Of a stretch of DNA of 64,000 nucleotides, positions 1-8,123 are shown in pieces (the first letter of the stretch is position 1; every line of letters starts with the position of its first letter). Source of the stretch: Streptomyces sp. 135 (GTDB lineage Bacteria; Actinomycetota; Actinomycetes; Streptomycetales; Streptomycetaceae). The notes beneath the pieces were generated by a model that saw only the letters and a list, made by a program, of their open reading frames with translations, was not told where the DNA came from and made no database searches. Location of the stretch: contig NZ_CP075691.1 of assembly GCF_020026305.1 (NCBI RefSeq), positions 4,898,001 to 4,962,000 on the forward strand, in the 5' to 3' direction. The position numbers were made by a program, and so were the translations under genes.

Positions 1-2350
1 CACGGGGCGGGCGACCCGGGTGGAGACTGACGCGGCGGGGCTCCCCGTCGCGACGACCGATGCCGAGGGCGCGACGACGCGCTACGAACGGGACGCCTTC
101 GGTAGGCTCGTCGCGCAGACCGGCCCAGACGGCTCCCGCACCGCCTACACCTGGACGCCGGAAGGCAGGCTCGCCCTGCGCACCCTGCCCGACGGCAGTA
201 CGGAGCGGCGGGCCTACGACGGTGAGGGCAACCTCGTCGAATACGTGGACTCCCTCGGCCGCGTGACGCGTTTCGAGTACGGCGCGTTCGACCTGCTGGA
301 GAAGCGGACCGAGCCGGACGGGTCATGCCTGCGCTTCACCTACGACGGTGAACTCAGGGTGACCTCGGTGACCAACCAGCTCGGCGCCACCTGGAGCTAC
401 ACCTACGACGACGCCGGCCGGTTGATCCAGGAGCGGGACTTCGAGGGTCGTACGCGCAGCTACCGCCACGACGCGGCCGGACAGCTGATCGGGCAGACGA
501 ACGGCGCCGGAGAGACCACCGAGTACGTGCGTGACCTGCTCGGCAAAGTCCTGGAACAGCGGACGCCCGAGGGGGTCACGAGCTACGAGTACGACCCGGT
601 GGGCAACCTCCGCGTGGTGCGCAGCGAGCATGCGGAGGTCGCCTACGAACGCGACGCACTCGGCCGGATTCTGGCCGAGACCTGCAACGGCGCGACCGTG
701 CGCTCCGCCTACGACGAGCTGGGCAGGCGCACGCGCCGGGTGACGCCGTCGAACGCCGAGAGCCTCTGGGAGTACGACGGCCGTGACCGGCCCGTACTGC
801 TCCGGACGGCGGGCCGTGCGGTCAGCTTCGGCTACGACGACGCCGGCCGCGAGATCGAGCGCCGCGCGGGAGCGATGGTGCTCACCCAGGGCTGGGACCC
901 GGACAGCAGGCTCAGTTCGCAGGCGGTGACTGCCGACGCCTCGCCGACCAGGCCCGAACGGCGCAGGGTGCAGGAGCGGACGTACCGCTACCGGTCGGAC
1001 GGCACGATCCACACGATCGACGACCTGGTCAACGGCCGCCGCACCATCGACGTCGACCCCACCGGACGGGTCACCGCTGTGCGGGCGGACACCTGGTCGG
1101 AGCGGTACGCCTACGACGCGGCCGGGAATGTGGCGTCGGCGGAGCGGCAGGGGGCCGCGGCGGCCGCGGCCTCCGGAGGCGTGAGTGGCGGTTCGGGCAG
1201 GCCCGGGGGCGTGCGCTACGTCTTCGACGCCCAGGGCCGCGTGGTGCGGCGGCGCAGAAAGCGGCTCTCCCGGAAGGCCGACGTCTGGCACTACACGTGG
1301 GACAGCCAGGACCGCCTGGTCGGCGTGGTCACGCCGGACGGGACGAAGTGGGCGTATTTGTACGACCCGTTCGGGCGCCGCATCGCGAAGCGGCGCTTCG
1401 CGGCGGACGGTGAAACCGTCGTGGAGGAGGTGTGGTTCGTCTGGGACGGCTTCGTGCTCGCGGAGCAGGTCAGACGGTCCGGCGACGAGCCGCTCAGGTG
1501 TACGACGTGGGACTGGGAGAGGGACCGCTTCAGTCCGGTCACGCAGGTGGAGCGCGTCGCCGGGTTCCGGGCCCACCAGGACGCGGAGCAGGAGTGGATC
1601 GACGAGGAGTTCTACTCGATCGTCACCGACGTGGTCGGCACGCCGACGGAGCTGTGCGACGCGGAGGGCGAGCTGGCATGGTGCTCCCGGACCACGGTCT
1701 GGGGCGCGCCGGTGGACGAGGAGGCGTCCGGTGACCGCGCGTGCTGCCCTCTCCGGTTCCCCGGCCAGTACCACGATCCCGAGTCGGGGCTGCACTACAA
1801 CTATCAGCGCCACTACGACCCGGAGACGGGCCAGTACGTCTCCCTGGACCCCCTCGATCTCGCGCCGGGCCCGAACCCCCGCGCCTACGCGGCGAACCCC
1901 TTCACCGGGGTCGACCCGCTCGGCCTGGCGCCGGACTGCGAGCGCGCCTTGCAGGCCGCACGCGACCGCGCCGATCTCGAACAGGGCCGGCCGGGCGCCA
2001 GCAAGCAGACCAGGCCGACGAGCGCGGCCGGTCTCACGGTGCCCGGGCATCCGCAGACGTACAGCGGTGCGAGCATCAAGGGCGGCGGCGACCACAACCT
2101 GCACCCGGACGTCCAGGCCGCCTACGACAGGGTTCCGATGGAGCTGCGCCCGACGGGGAACCAGCATGGACGGTGCGGCGAGGCGGAAGCCCTCTCCAAC
2201 GCCATGAACTCCGGACACGATCCGCGGGGCGGCGTGAGTGCTGCGGTGGACGTGCGGGCGGCGGGCAACCCCAAGCACGGTGTGCCCAAGGCCCCCTGTT
2301 CGTCATGTCAGCATGTGCTCGACCAATTCGGAATCACGGCGGTGACCTAG
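1..2350 (+). CDS. RHS repeat polymorphic toxin, 3' part, with C-terminal YwqJ-like deaminase domain
   Basis: The frame is open to the window edge, so the 5' end is missing. About 640 residues of YD/RHS repeats (YxxxG-type units such as YDAFGR, YDEAGR, YDPVGN) form the shell typical of RHS toxins. The RHS core ends with the usual signature RFPGQYHDPESGLHYNYQRH followed by DPLGLA near 1906-1930. The last roughly 140 residues differ in character and carry CGEAEAL and PCSSC. These are the two zinc-binding motifs of the YwqJ-like branch of the nucleic-acid deaminase superfamily, so the tip is probably a deaminase toxin released by cleavage after DPLGLA. A SUKH-3 gene starts two bases after the stop, as expected for a toxin-immunity pair. 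Delivery route and target (nucleic acid or nucleotide) are not visible here. Confidence 0.9.
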   Translation, partial: TGRATRVETDAAGLPVATTDAEGATTRYERDAFGRLVAQTGPDGSRTAYTWTPEGRLALRTLPDGSTERRAYDGEGNLVEYVDSLGRVTRFEYGAFDLLEKRTEPDGSCLRFTYDGELRVTSVTNQLGATWSYTYDDAGRLIQERDFEGRTRSYRHDAAGQLIGQTNGAGETTEYVRDLLGKVLEQRTPEGVTSYEYDPVGNLRVVRSEHAEVAYERDALGRILAETCNGATVRSAYDELGRRTRRVTPSNAESLWEYDGRDRPVLLRTAGRAVSFGYDDAGREIERRAGAMVLTQGWDPDSRLSSQAVTADASPTRPERRRVQERTYRYRSDGTIHTIDDLVNGRRTIDVDPTGRVTAVRADTWSERYAYDAAGNVASAERQGAAAAAASGGVSGGSGRPGGVRYVFDAQGRVVRRRRKRLSRKADVWHYTWDSQDRLVGVVTPDGTKWAYLYDPFGRRIAKRRFAADGETVVEEVWFVWDGFVLAEQVRRSGDEPLRCTTWDWERDRFSPVTQVERVAGFRAHQDAEQEWIDEEFYSIVTDVVGTPTELCDAEGELAWCSRTTVWGAPVDEEASGDRACCPLRFPGQYHDPESGLHYNYQRHYDPETGQYVSLDPLDLAPGPNPRAYAANPFTGVDPLGLAPDCERALQAARDRADLEQGRPGASKQTRPTSAAGLTVPGHPQTYSGASIKGGGDHNLHPDVQAAYDRVPMELRPTGNQHGRCGEAEALSNAMNSGHDPRGGVSAAVDVRAAGNPKHGVPKAPCSSCQHVLDQFGITAVT

Positions 2351-2352
2351 AG

Positions 2353-2796
2353 ATGACTGAAGAATCCCCCGGGCGTTGGTCCGCGGAGTCCGACCGCGTA
2401 CTGCGGGCGGTCGGCTGGCACCCCGGGCGAACCGTGCCCACGGCCGAGTGGGAGAAAGTCCTGCGCGATCACGGCGGCTTCGCGATCCACGAGGCGGCAC
2501 GGCTCTTCCTCGCCGAGTTCGGCGGCTTGGCATGCGAGGAGCGGGGCCCGGGCAGGACGATGGCCCGCATGGGCTTCCGACTCGACCCTCTCGCGGCCGA
2601 ATGGGACGACGAGATCTTCGACGTGCTCAGCGAGGAGGCGGGCGCGTATCTATATCCCGTCGGCGAAGCCGACCGCCGCAACAGCTATCTGGGAATCGCG
2701 CCGGACGGCAAGGTCTATATCGGCATGGACAGTGCCACGCTGCTCGCGGACACCGGCGACAAGGCACTGGAGAAACTCATCGAGGGCATCCGCTGA
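2353..2796 (+). CDS. SUKH-3 domain immunity protein
   Basis: A 147-residue acidic protein whose ATG lies two bases after the toxin stop; a GGTGA motif inside the toxin's 3' end can serve as ribosome site. It has the SUKH-3 pattern: an N-terminal W(S)xxSDRVLRxxGWxPGR segment, PTAEWEKVLRDHG, EAARLFLAEFGGL, a central acidic strand region, then YLGIAPDGKVYIG and a closing helix ending KLIEGIR. SUKH superfamily proteins are common immunity partners of RHS and other polymorphic toxins, and YwqJ-type deaminases are often paired with them. It should act in the cytoplasm by binding the toxin tip. A frameshifted relative lies at 45712-46135. Confidence 0.88.
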   Translation: MTEESPGRWSAESDRVLRAVGWHPGRTVPTAEWEKVLRDHGGFAIHEAARLFLAEFGGLACEERGPGRTMARMGFRLDPLAAEWDDEIFDVLSEEAGAYLYPVGEADRRNSYLGIAPDGKVYIGMDSATLLADTGDKALEKLIEGIR

Positions 2797-2824
2797 ATCG
2801 GGCTTTCATCGGGCTGGCAGAAAA

Positions 2825-2862
2825 GGGCGGCCCGGGACTCGGTTGTGTGTCCCGGGCCGCCC
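2825..2862. terminator. Bidirectional intrinsic terminator between the immunity gene and the protease
   Basis: A perfect 14-bp stem (GGGCGGCCCGGGAC at 2825-2838 paired with 2849-2862) closes a 10-nt loop. It sits between two converging genes. Read on the minus strand the stem is followed by a TTTTC tract, so it best terminates the protease transcript, but the stem can also stop the toxin-immunity operon. Confidence 0.85.
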
Positions 2863-2880
2863 GCCCGCATCAACCGGCCG

Positions 2881-3756
2881 TCAGCGCCGGTTCATCGCCC
2901 GCTTGATCTTCTTGCCCGAGGGCGACTCGTCCAGCGTCTTCCACAGCTTCGACGAGCTGAGCGACGTATAGACACCGGGGGCGCCCTGCGCGCCGCAGCC
3001 GTCGCCGTAGGAGACGACGCCGATCAGGATCGGGGCCTCGCGGCCGGGGACCTTGCGGAAGATGGGGCCGCCGCTGTCGCCCTGGCAGGAGTCCTTGGTC
3101 TCGACGCCGGCGCAGAAGTTGACCTTGGCGTCGTACTCCGCGTAGCTCGTCCTGCACTCGGCGTGGGAGAGGATCGGGACCCGCACCTGCCGCAGGCGGT
3201 CGGGCGTGTGGGGCAGCTCCGTGTCCGTGTTGCCCCAGCCCGCGACCGTCGCCTTCTGGCCCGGGCGGATCAGCGCGTCCGTGCCCTGCGTGGGGAGCGC
3301 GACCGGGGAGATGCCCCGCACCGGCTTCTTCAGCTGGAGGAACGCCACGTCGTAGGCCTCCTGGCCCTTGAGGTAGCGCGGGTGCACGACGACGCCGCCC
3401 TTGGCGATGTCACGTATCTGGCCCTGCCGGGAGGACAGGACCGTGCGGCCCACCGCCACCTGGAGCGTCTTCGGCTTCACCGGCTTGCCCGCGTCGTCGA
3501 CCAGGCAGTGCGCCGCCGTGACGACCGTGTCCGGCGTGACGAGGCTCGCGCCGCAGAACTGGCGGTCGAGCGCGCTGCCCGGGCCCTTGTCCAGGACCGC
3601 CGTCATGAACGGGTAGGCATCGTTGGGGACTTCGGTGCCGCCGATGATCGCGTGCGCTGCGGGGGCGGACGTGGCCACCATCGCCAGTGCCGCGCCGGTC
3701 GCGGCGAGACCGGCGGCTATGGAGGTCTTGCGCGTGGGGGTTCTCTTGGAATTCAT
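2881..3756 (-). CDS. Secreted trypsin-like serine protease (S1 family)
   Basis: 291 residues. A Sec-type signal peptide (KRTPTRKT, then a hydrophobic stretch) ends APAAHA, directly followed by IIGG. Chymotrypsin-fold proteases need a free N-terminal Ile/Val-x-Gly-Gly, so signal cleavage alone could yield active enzyme without a propeptide. The catalytic triad is visible as TAAHC (His), YDVAFL (Asp) and GDSGGP (Ser). The Asp in DSCQGDSGG occupies the S1-pocket position and predicts cleavage after Arg or Lys. Six cysteines fit three disulfides. Spent-toxin processing is possible given the neighbour, but nothing in the sequence shows it; a general exo-protease is more likely. Confidence 0.92.
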   Translation of the reverse strand: MNSKRTPTRKTSIAAGLAATGAALAMVATSAPAAHAIIGGTEVPNDAYPFMTAVLDKGPGSALDRQFCGASLVTPDTVVTAAHCLVDDAGKPVKPKTLQVAVGRTVLSSRQGQIRDIAKGGVVVHPRYLKGQEAYDVAFLQLKKPVRGISPVALPTQGTDALIRPGQKATVAGWGNTDTELPHTPDRLRQVRVPILSHAECRTSYAEYDAKVNFCAGVETKDSCQGDSGGPIFRKVPGREAPILIGVVSYGDGCGAQGAPGVYTSLSSSKLWKTLDESPSGKKIKRAMNRR

Positions 3757-3967
3757 GGGGGGGCTGTTTCTCTTTCGTACGGCAGGAGTAGCGGAATGCG
3801 GTGCGGTGTGCAGTCACCGCCGCCGCACTGCTCTGCGCGCGAAAGGCCCGGACCAGGCTGGCCTGGGTGGGTTTTGCTCAACGCTTCAACAATCCCGTCG
3901 GACCCTCGCGCCGGAAAGAGAGAGGGCAATTCCCCGGGGCAGGTTCATTCCGGCGTCATGCCGTCTT

Positions 3968-4729
3968 CATTCCGTCGCTCGCTCGGTCTCCTCGGCGAGC
4001 AACTTCCGCAACGCAGGCGACATTTCCGGCACCCGTGCTCCCGCCGCCTGCGCCGCCGCGAGCGCCCGTACGTACGCCACCGCCTGCTCCCTCTGTCACG
4101 ACGGCCAGAGCAGCAGGACGTGCGCCGTTCGTCGGCCACGGCGCCCTTCGGCCACCCCTTCGCCGCGGACCCGCCGCCCCGGACCTGCCACCCGCCACGC
4201 CGGAACGCGCGCCCGCCTCCGGGTACGAGGGGATCGGCGCCGCCCCCTTCCCGCTGCCGCTCTGTGTGCGGCCCACCAGCCAGTCCGGTATGTGGGTCAC
4301 CGGAACCCCGTGTGCTCGTGCGCAACCGATCACCTCGCGGTACCCGGCCAGCAGCGGATGCAGCAACTGCCGCTTCCAGCGCCGCCGCACGAGCACCCAG
4401 AGCCAGGACCCGAGGGCCAGGAGGGGGACGGCCGGACCGAACAGCAGGGCCGGGGGTCTGCCGGACATGGCGGGGACCATGGGGGAGAAGAGCGGCCAGA
4501 GGACGCCCGCGACGATCAGCAGGGCGCCGATCCAGCCCGGAGCGCTGGTGCCTGCCCGGTGGACCGCCTTCCGGCGCTCCTCCAGCAGCGCCGTCGTCGC
4601 TGCGTCGTCCGTGTAGTCGAAGCCGCGCCGGACGCCGATCTCGCGCACGGCCGCGAGAAGTCGCGGATCGGAGGCGAGAGTTGCGCGGGAGAGGGGGAGG
4701 AGTGGGGTGCGGTCGGCAGGGGTGCTCAC
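3968..4729 (-). pseudogene. Hypothetical two-TM membrane protein, apparently frameshifted near its C-terminus
   Basis: The start is taken at GTG 4729 because a GGAAGGAA ribosome site precedes it; the reading frame continues upstream without coding character. The N-terminal half is well formed (SRATLASDPRLLAAV, ALLEERRKAVHRAG), with two membrane segments around GWIGALLIVAGVLWPLF and PLLALGSWLWVLV. The frame then turns Gly/Arg-rich and runs to a stop at 3956. A different frame encodes a convincing helical tail, AVAYVRALAAAQAAGARVPE through SPALRKLLAEETERATE, ending at 3968. The gene therefore seems to have lost frame around 4080-4200. This could be real decay or a sequence error. I do not recognise the family. 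Confidence 0.5.
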
Positions 4730-5199
4730 GGTCGGTTCCTTCCCGTCGTGTGTGGTGGGGCACGTGAGGCCGCGGTCGGGAACCGGTACGGCACCCGTCG
4801 GCGTCGTCCTCCGCGTCGACGGATCATGGCACGGCTGTGCCGCGCCCGGTCCGTGACGTGTGGGAACCGTGTGGAAGCCGCCGCCGGCCAGGGGCGAGCG
4901 GGTACGGGGCGCCAGTTGGGCAAAGTTCACGCCTTCACGTACGCACATGTCGGCCGCGCTCCACAGGGCAAGAACCGCATCGCGAGCAACCCGCCCGGAT
5001 TGCGCGCGGATAACGATGAGAGGTGTGAGCTTCGCGATCTTTAACACGCCTTGAGGGGCTTATGTGCTGCTGATACGGTGCGATGGCTTGACACTGAGCC
5101 TGGGGCTGAATAGCCCGCCCGAGGCGGGGCGAGAGAGTCGCGAGTGTCACAAATGACGGAAATTGACCGAGTCTTCTTGGGCGTGCGGGGAGCAGTTGC
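4730..5199. other. Intergenic region between divergent genes, no gene seen
   Basis: About 470 bases without a convincing reading frame on either strand. It should hold the promoters of the minus-strand membrane protein and of the Tad locus. The only box I can point to is TTGACA at 5088-5093, followed 17 nt later by TAGCCC (5111-5116). That is a good -35 with a poor -10, about 85 nt upstream of the SAF-protein start. No strong hairpin was noticed. Confidence 0.3.
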
Positions 5200-5928
5200 G
5201 TGAAGATCCAGGAGCGTATGGGGGCGGGCAACAGCCGTTCCTCCGCACCGGTTCAGCCGGCGGTCGGTGAGCGCCTTCCCGCGCCGCCTCGCGAGCGCAA
5301 ACCGGCACTTGCCGCACTGGCCGTCCTCCTCATCCTCGTCGGTGCGCTCGGCGCCACCGTGCTCGTGCTGCGCGCCGGTGACCGGATCGAGGTCGTGAAG
5401 GTGACGAAGGAGATCCCGGCGGGCGAGTCGGTCGCCGAGGGCGTGAACATCACCTCTGTGATGGTCGCCGAGGACACCTCCATCAACTACGTCAAGTGGG
5501 AGCAGCTCGAGGCCCTCACCAAGCTGAAGGCCAAGAGCACCATCCCCAAGGGCGCTGTCGCCGTCGGCGAGATGTTCGGCGCCAAGGAGACCCTGCCCGC
5601 GGGCAAGGCCTCCGTCGGCCTCGCTCTCAAGGAGGGCCAGTACCCCGCCGACCTGAAGAGCGGTGACACCGTCGCCGCCTACCCCGTTCTCTCCGGCACC
5701 TCCAGCGGCAAGGGCTCCACGGGCAGCGGCGGCTCCAGCTCCGGCGGCGGTACCCCGCTCGTCGCCGCCGCCAAGGTGAGCAAGGTCAGCAGCAAGAGCG
5801 ACGCCACCGTGAGCACCGGCAACCAGAACATCACCCTCCTCGTCCCGCAGGAGGAGGTCGCGGCCCTGGCGAGCGCCGCGTCCGAGGGCAAGGTCGTCGT
5901 CGTACGCGTCACCGGCAACGGCAACTAG
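5200..5928 (+). CDS. SAF domain protein, CpaB/RcpC-like pilus assembly factor
   Basis: 242 residues from a GTG start with a GGGGAG site before it. A short basic N-terminus is followed by one membrane segment (ALAALAVLLILVGALGATVL) and then a SAF-like domain. That domain has VTKEIPAGESV, a central region ending STIPKGAVAVGEMF, and VGLALKEGQYPADLKSGDTV. This is the layout of CpaB/RcpC proteins, which sit in the envelope and are thought to help assemble the Flp pilus secretion channel. A Ser/Gly-rich linker (around residues 168-185) separates the last beta-rich part. It is the first gene of the Tad block and ends 17 nt before the TadZ-like gene. Confidence 0.8.
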   Translation: MKIQERMGAGNSRSSAPVQPAVGERLPAPPRERKPALAALAVLLILVGALGATVLVLRAGDRIEVVKVTKEIPAGESVAEGVNITSVMVAEDTSINYVKWEQLEALTKLKAKSTIPKGAVAVGEMFGAKETLPAGKASVGLALKEGQYPADLKSGDTVAAYPVLSGTSSGKGSTGSGGSSSGGGTPLVAAAKVSKVSSKSDATVSTGNQNITLLVPQEEVAALASAASEGKVVVVRVTGNGN

Positions 5929-5945
5929 AAGCGAGTAGAAGAGAC

Positions 5946-6809
5946 ATGGCGCTCATCGCTCTCGCCGCCGACAAGGGGTCGCCCGGCGTCACCACCGCCG
6001 CCGTCGCGCTCGCCGCGGTCTGGCCGCGCCGCGTACTGGTCGCGGAGACCGACCCCGCGGGCGGCGACCTGGTCTACCGCAGCGCCGCCGCGCACGGCGG
6101 ACCGCTCAACCCCAACACCGGCATGCTGTCCATCGCGGCCACGGCGCGCCGCGGCCTCGTACCCGACCAACTCTGGGACCACGTACAGCCCTTGAGCGGC
6201 GGCCTCGAAGTGCTCGTCGGGCTCGGGGTCGCCGAGCAGGCGGCCGGTCTCGCCGGGCTCTGGCCGACCCTCGGCCGCGCCTTCTCCCAGCTCGCCGACT
6301 CGCCGCACGCGCCCGCCGACGTCATCGCGGACTGCGGGCGCGTCAGCGGCGACACCCCGGCCGTCGAACTCTTCCCGCAGGCCGCCCTCGTCCTGCTCGT
6401 CTCGCGCACCGAACCCGAATCGCTGGCCCGCGTACGTGACCGTGCCGCGGCCCTCGCCGCCAAGCTGCACGGCGGCTCGCGCGGCGCCGCCTCGCTCGCG
6501 ACCCCGCTCATCGGCGTCCTCCTGATCACCGACCCGTCGACCTCGGCCAAGCTGGTCCACCAGGTCAACGACATGCTGGTGGCCGCGCAGACCGGCGCCC
6601 GCGTCGTCGGCACCCTCGCCGACGACCCGGCGGGCGCCGACCAGCTGGCCGGGCGCAAGCGCGGACGGCTCGACAAGTCGCTGCTCATCCGCTCCGCGCG
6701 CAAGGTGACCGTCGACCTGTACCAGCAGTACGGCGCCGCCTGGACGAACCCCGTCGCGCAGCAGCCCGCCCGCGCCACCCAGCAGCCGCAGCCCGGAGCG
6801 GGCCGATGA
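5946..6809 (+). CDS. TadZ/CpaE-like P-loop protein with a degenerate Walker A motif
   Basis: 287 residues with a MinD/ParA-type fold: an N-terminal ADKGSPGVTTAAVALAAVWP loop, a following ETDPAGGDL strand, DVIADCGRVSGDTP, and LVLLVSRTEPESL. In this family the P-loop normally reads KGGxGKT/S. Here the second Lys, which contacts the phosphates, is Val (GVTT), so ATP hydrolysis is doubtful. TadZ proteins with atypical P-loops are known to place the pilus machine at a cell site, and that role fits here. The tail is Gln/Ala/Pro-rich. Its last four bases overlap the tadA start. Confidence 0.78.
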   Translation: MALIALAADKGSPGVTTAAVALAAVWPRRVLVAETDPAGGDLVYRSAAAHGGPLNPNTGMLSIAATARRGLVPDQLWDHVQPLSGGLEVLVGLGVAEQAAGLAGLWPTLGRAFSQLADSPHAPADVIADCGRVSGDTPAVELFPQAALVLLVSRTEPESLARVRDRAAALAAKLHGGSRGAASLATPLIGVLLITDPSTSAKLVHQVNDMLVAAQTGARVVGTLADDPAGADQLAGRKRGRLDKSLLIRSARKVTVDLYQQYGAAWTNPVAQQPARATQQPQPGAGR

Positions 6810-8116
6810 GTACGCCCGTCGACCACCAGCTGGTGAAGCGGTTCCGGCAAGAAGCCGGTGACCGCATCGCCGAGCAGCGCCGCCTCGACCAGATATCCGG
6901 CGTCACCCCGATGTCGGGCGAGGACGAGCGGCACTACGCCCGCGCCGTCATCGCACAGATCCTGGAGGAGTATGCGCGCGCGGAGATCAACGCCGGGCGC
7001 ACCCCGCTCGACGCGGAGACCGAGGAGCAGTACGCGGCCGCCGTGCACGCCGCGCTCTTCGGCGTCGGACGGCTGCAGCCGCTGCTCGACGACCCCGAGG
7101 TCGAGAACATCGACATCAACGGCTGCGACCAGGTCTTCGTCGGATACGCCGACGGCCGGGAGACCAAGGCCGACCCGGTCGCCGAGACCGACGAGGAACT
7201 CGTCGAGCTCATCCAGGTCCTCGGCGCGTACTCGGGTCTGTCCTCGCGCCCCTTCGACTCCGCGAACCCGCAGCTCGACCTGCGGCTGCCGGACGGCTCG
7301 CGTCTGTCGGCGGTCATGGACGTCACGCGCCGCCCCGCCCTCTCCATCCGCCGCGCCCGCATGGGCAAGGTCTTCATGTCGGACCTGGTCGGCAACGGCA
7401 CGCTGACCCCGGAGATCGGCCACTTCCTCGCCTGCGCGGTCCGCGCCCGCAAGAACATCATGATCGCGGGCGCGACGAACGCCGGTAAGACGACGCTGCT
7501 GCGCGCCCTCGCCAACGAGATCCCGCCGCACGAGCGTCTGGTGACCGTCGAACGCGCCCTGGAGCTCGGCCTCGACCAGTTCGCCGACCTGCACCCGAAC
7601 GTCGTCGCGTTCGAGGAGCGGCTGCCCAACTCCGAGGGCCAGGGCGAGATCTCGATGGCGGAGCTGGTGCGCCGCTCGCTGCGCATGAACCCCTCGCGCG
7701 TCATCGTCGGTGAGGTCCTCGGCGACGAGATCGTGACGATGCTGAACGCGATGTCGCAGGGCAACGACGGCTCGCTCTCCACGATCCACGCCAACAGCTC
7801 CAGTGAGGTGTTCAACCGTATTTCCACGTACGCGTTGCAGGCGTCCGAGCGGCTGCCCATCGAGGCGAGCCAGATGCTCGTCGCGGGAGCGGTCAACTTC
7901 GTCGTCTTCATCCAGCGGCGCAACAACTACCAGTCCGGCGGCAAGCTCCAGCGCATGGTGACCTCGATCCGCGAGGTCAACGGCGTCGACGGCCGCGTCC
8001 TGTCCAGCGAGGTCTTCGCGGAGGCCCCCGACGGACGGGTCGTCGCGCACGCGCCGATAGCCTGCATGGACGACCTGGCGGCGTTCGGTTACCGGCCCGC
8101 CGGGCAATGGGGGTGA
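6806..8116 (+). CDS. tadA: TadA/CpaF-type secretion ATPase
   Basis: 436 residues. This is the PilT/VirB11-class ATPase that should power assembly of the Flp pilus on the cytoplasmic face. Visible motifs are GATNAGKTTLLRA (Walker A, about residue 221), an Asp/Glu box (VTVERALELGL), a Walker B region around NPSRVIVGEVLGDE, and the His box STIHANSSSEV. The N-terminal third carries the two-helix domain typical of CpaF (EDERHYARAVIAQILEEY). The length is normal. It overlaps the previous gene by ATGA and is followed after 7 nt by tadB. Confidence 0.93.
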   Translation: MSTPVDHQLVKRFRQEAGDRIAEQRRLDQISGVTPMSGEDERHYARAVIAQILEEYARAEINAGRTPLDAETEEQYAAAVHAALFGVGRLQPLLDDPEVENIDINGCDQVFVGYADGRETKADPVAETDEELVELIQVLGAYSGLSSRPFDSANPQLDLRLPDGSRLSAVMDVTRRPALSIRRARMGKVFMSDLVGNGTLTPEIGHFLACAVRARKNIMIAGATNAGKTTLLRALANEIPPHERLVTVERALELGLDQFADLHPNVVAFEERLPNSEGQGEISMAELVRRSLRMNPSRVIVGEVLGDEIVTMLNAMSQGNDGSLSTIHANSSSEVFNRISTYALQASERLPIEASQMLVAGAVNFVVFIQRRNNYQSGGKLQRMVTSIREVNGVDGRVLSSEVFAEAPDGRVVAHAPIACMDDLAAFGYRPAGQWG

Positions 8117-8123
8117 GCACGAC

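Noticed and set aside
323..2278. Long open frame on the minus strand opposite the RHS gene
   Set aside because: It mirrors the codon structure of the RHS frame, as is usual in high-GC DNA; the protein is low-complexity and resembles no family.
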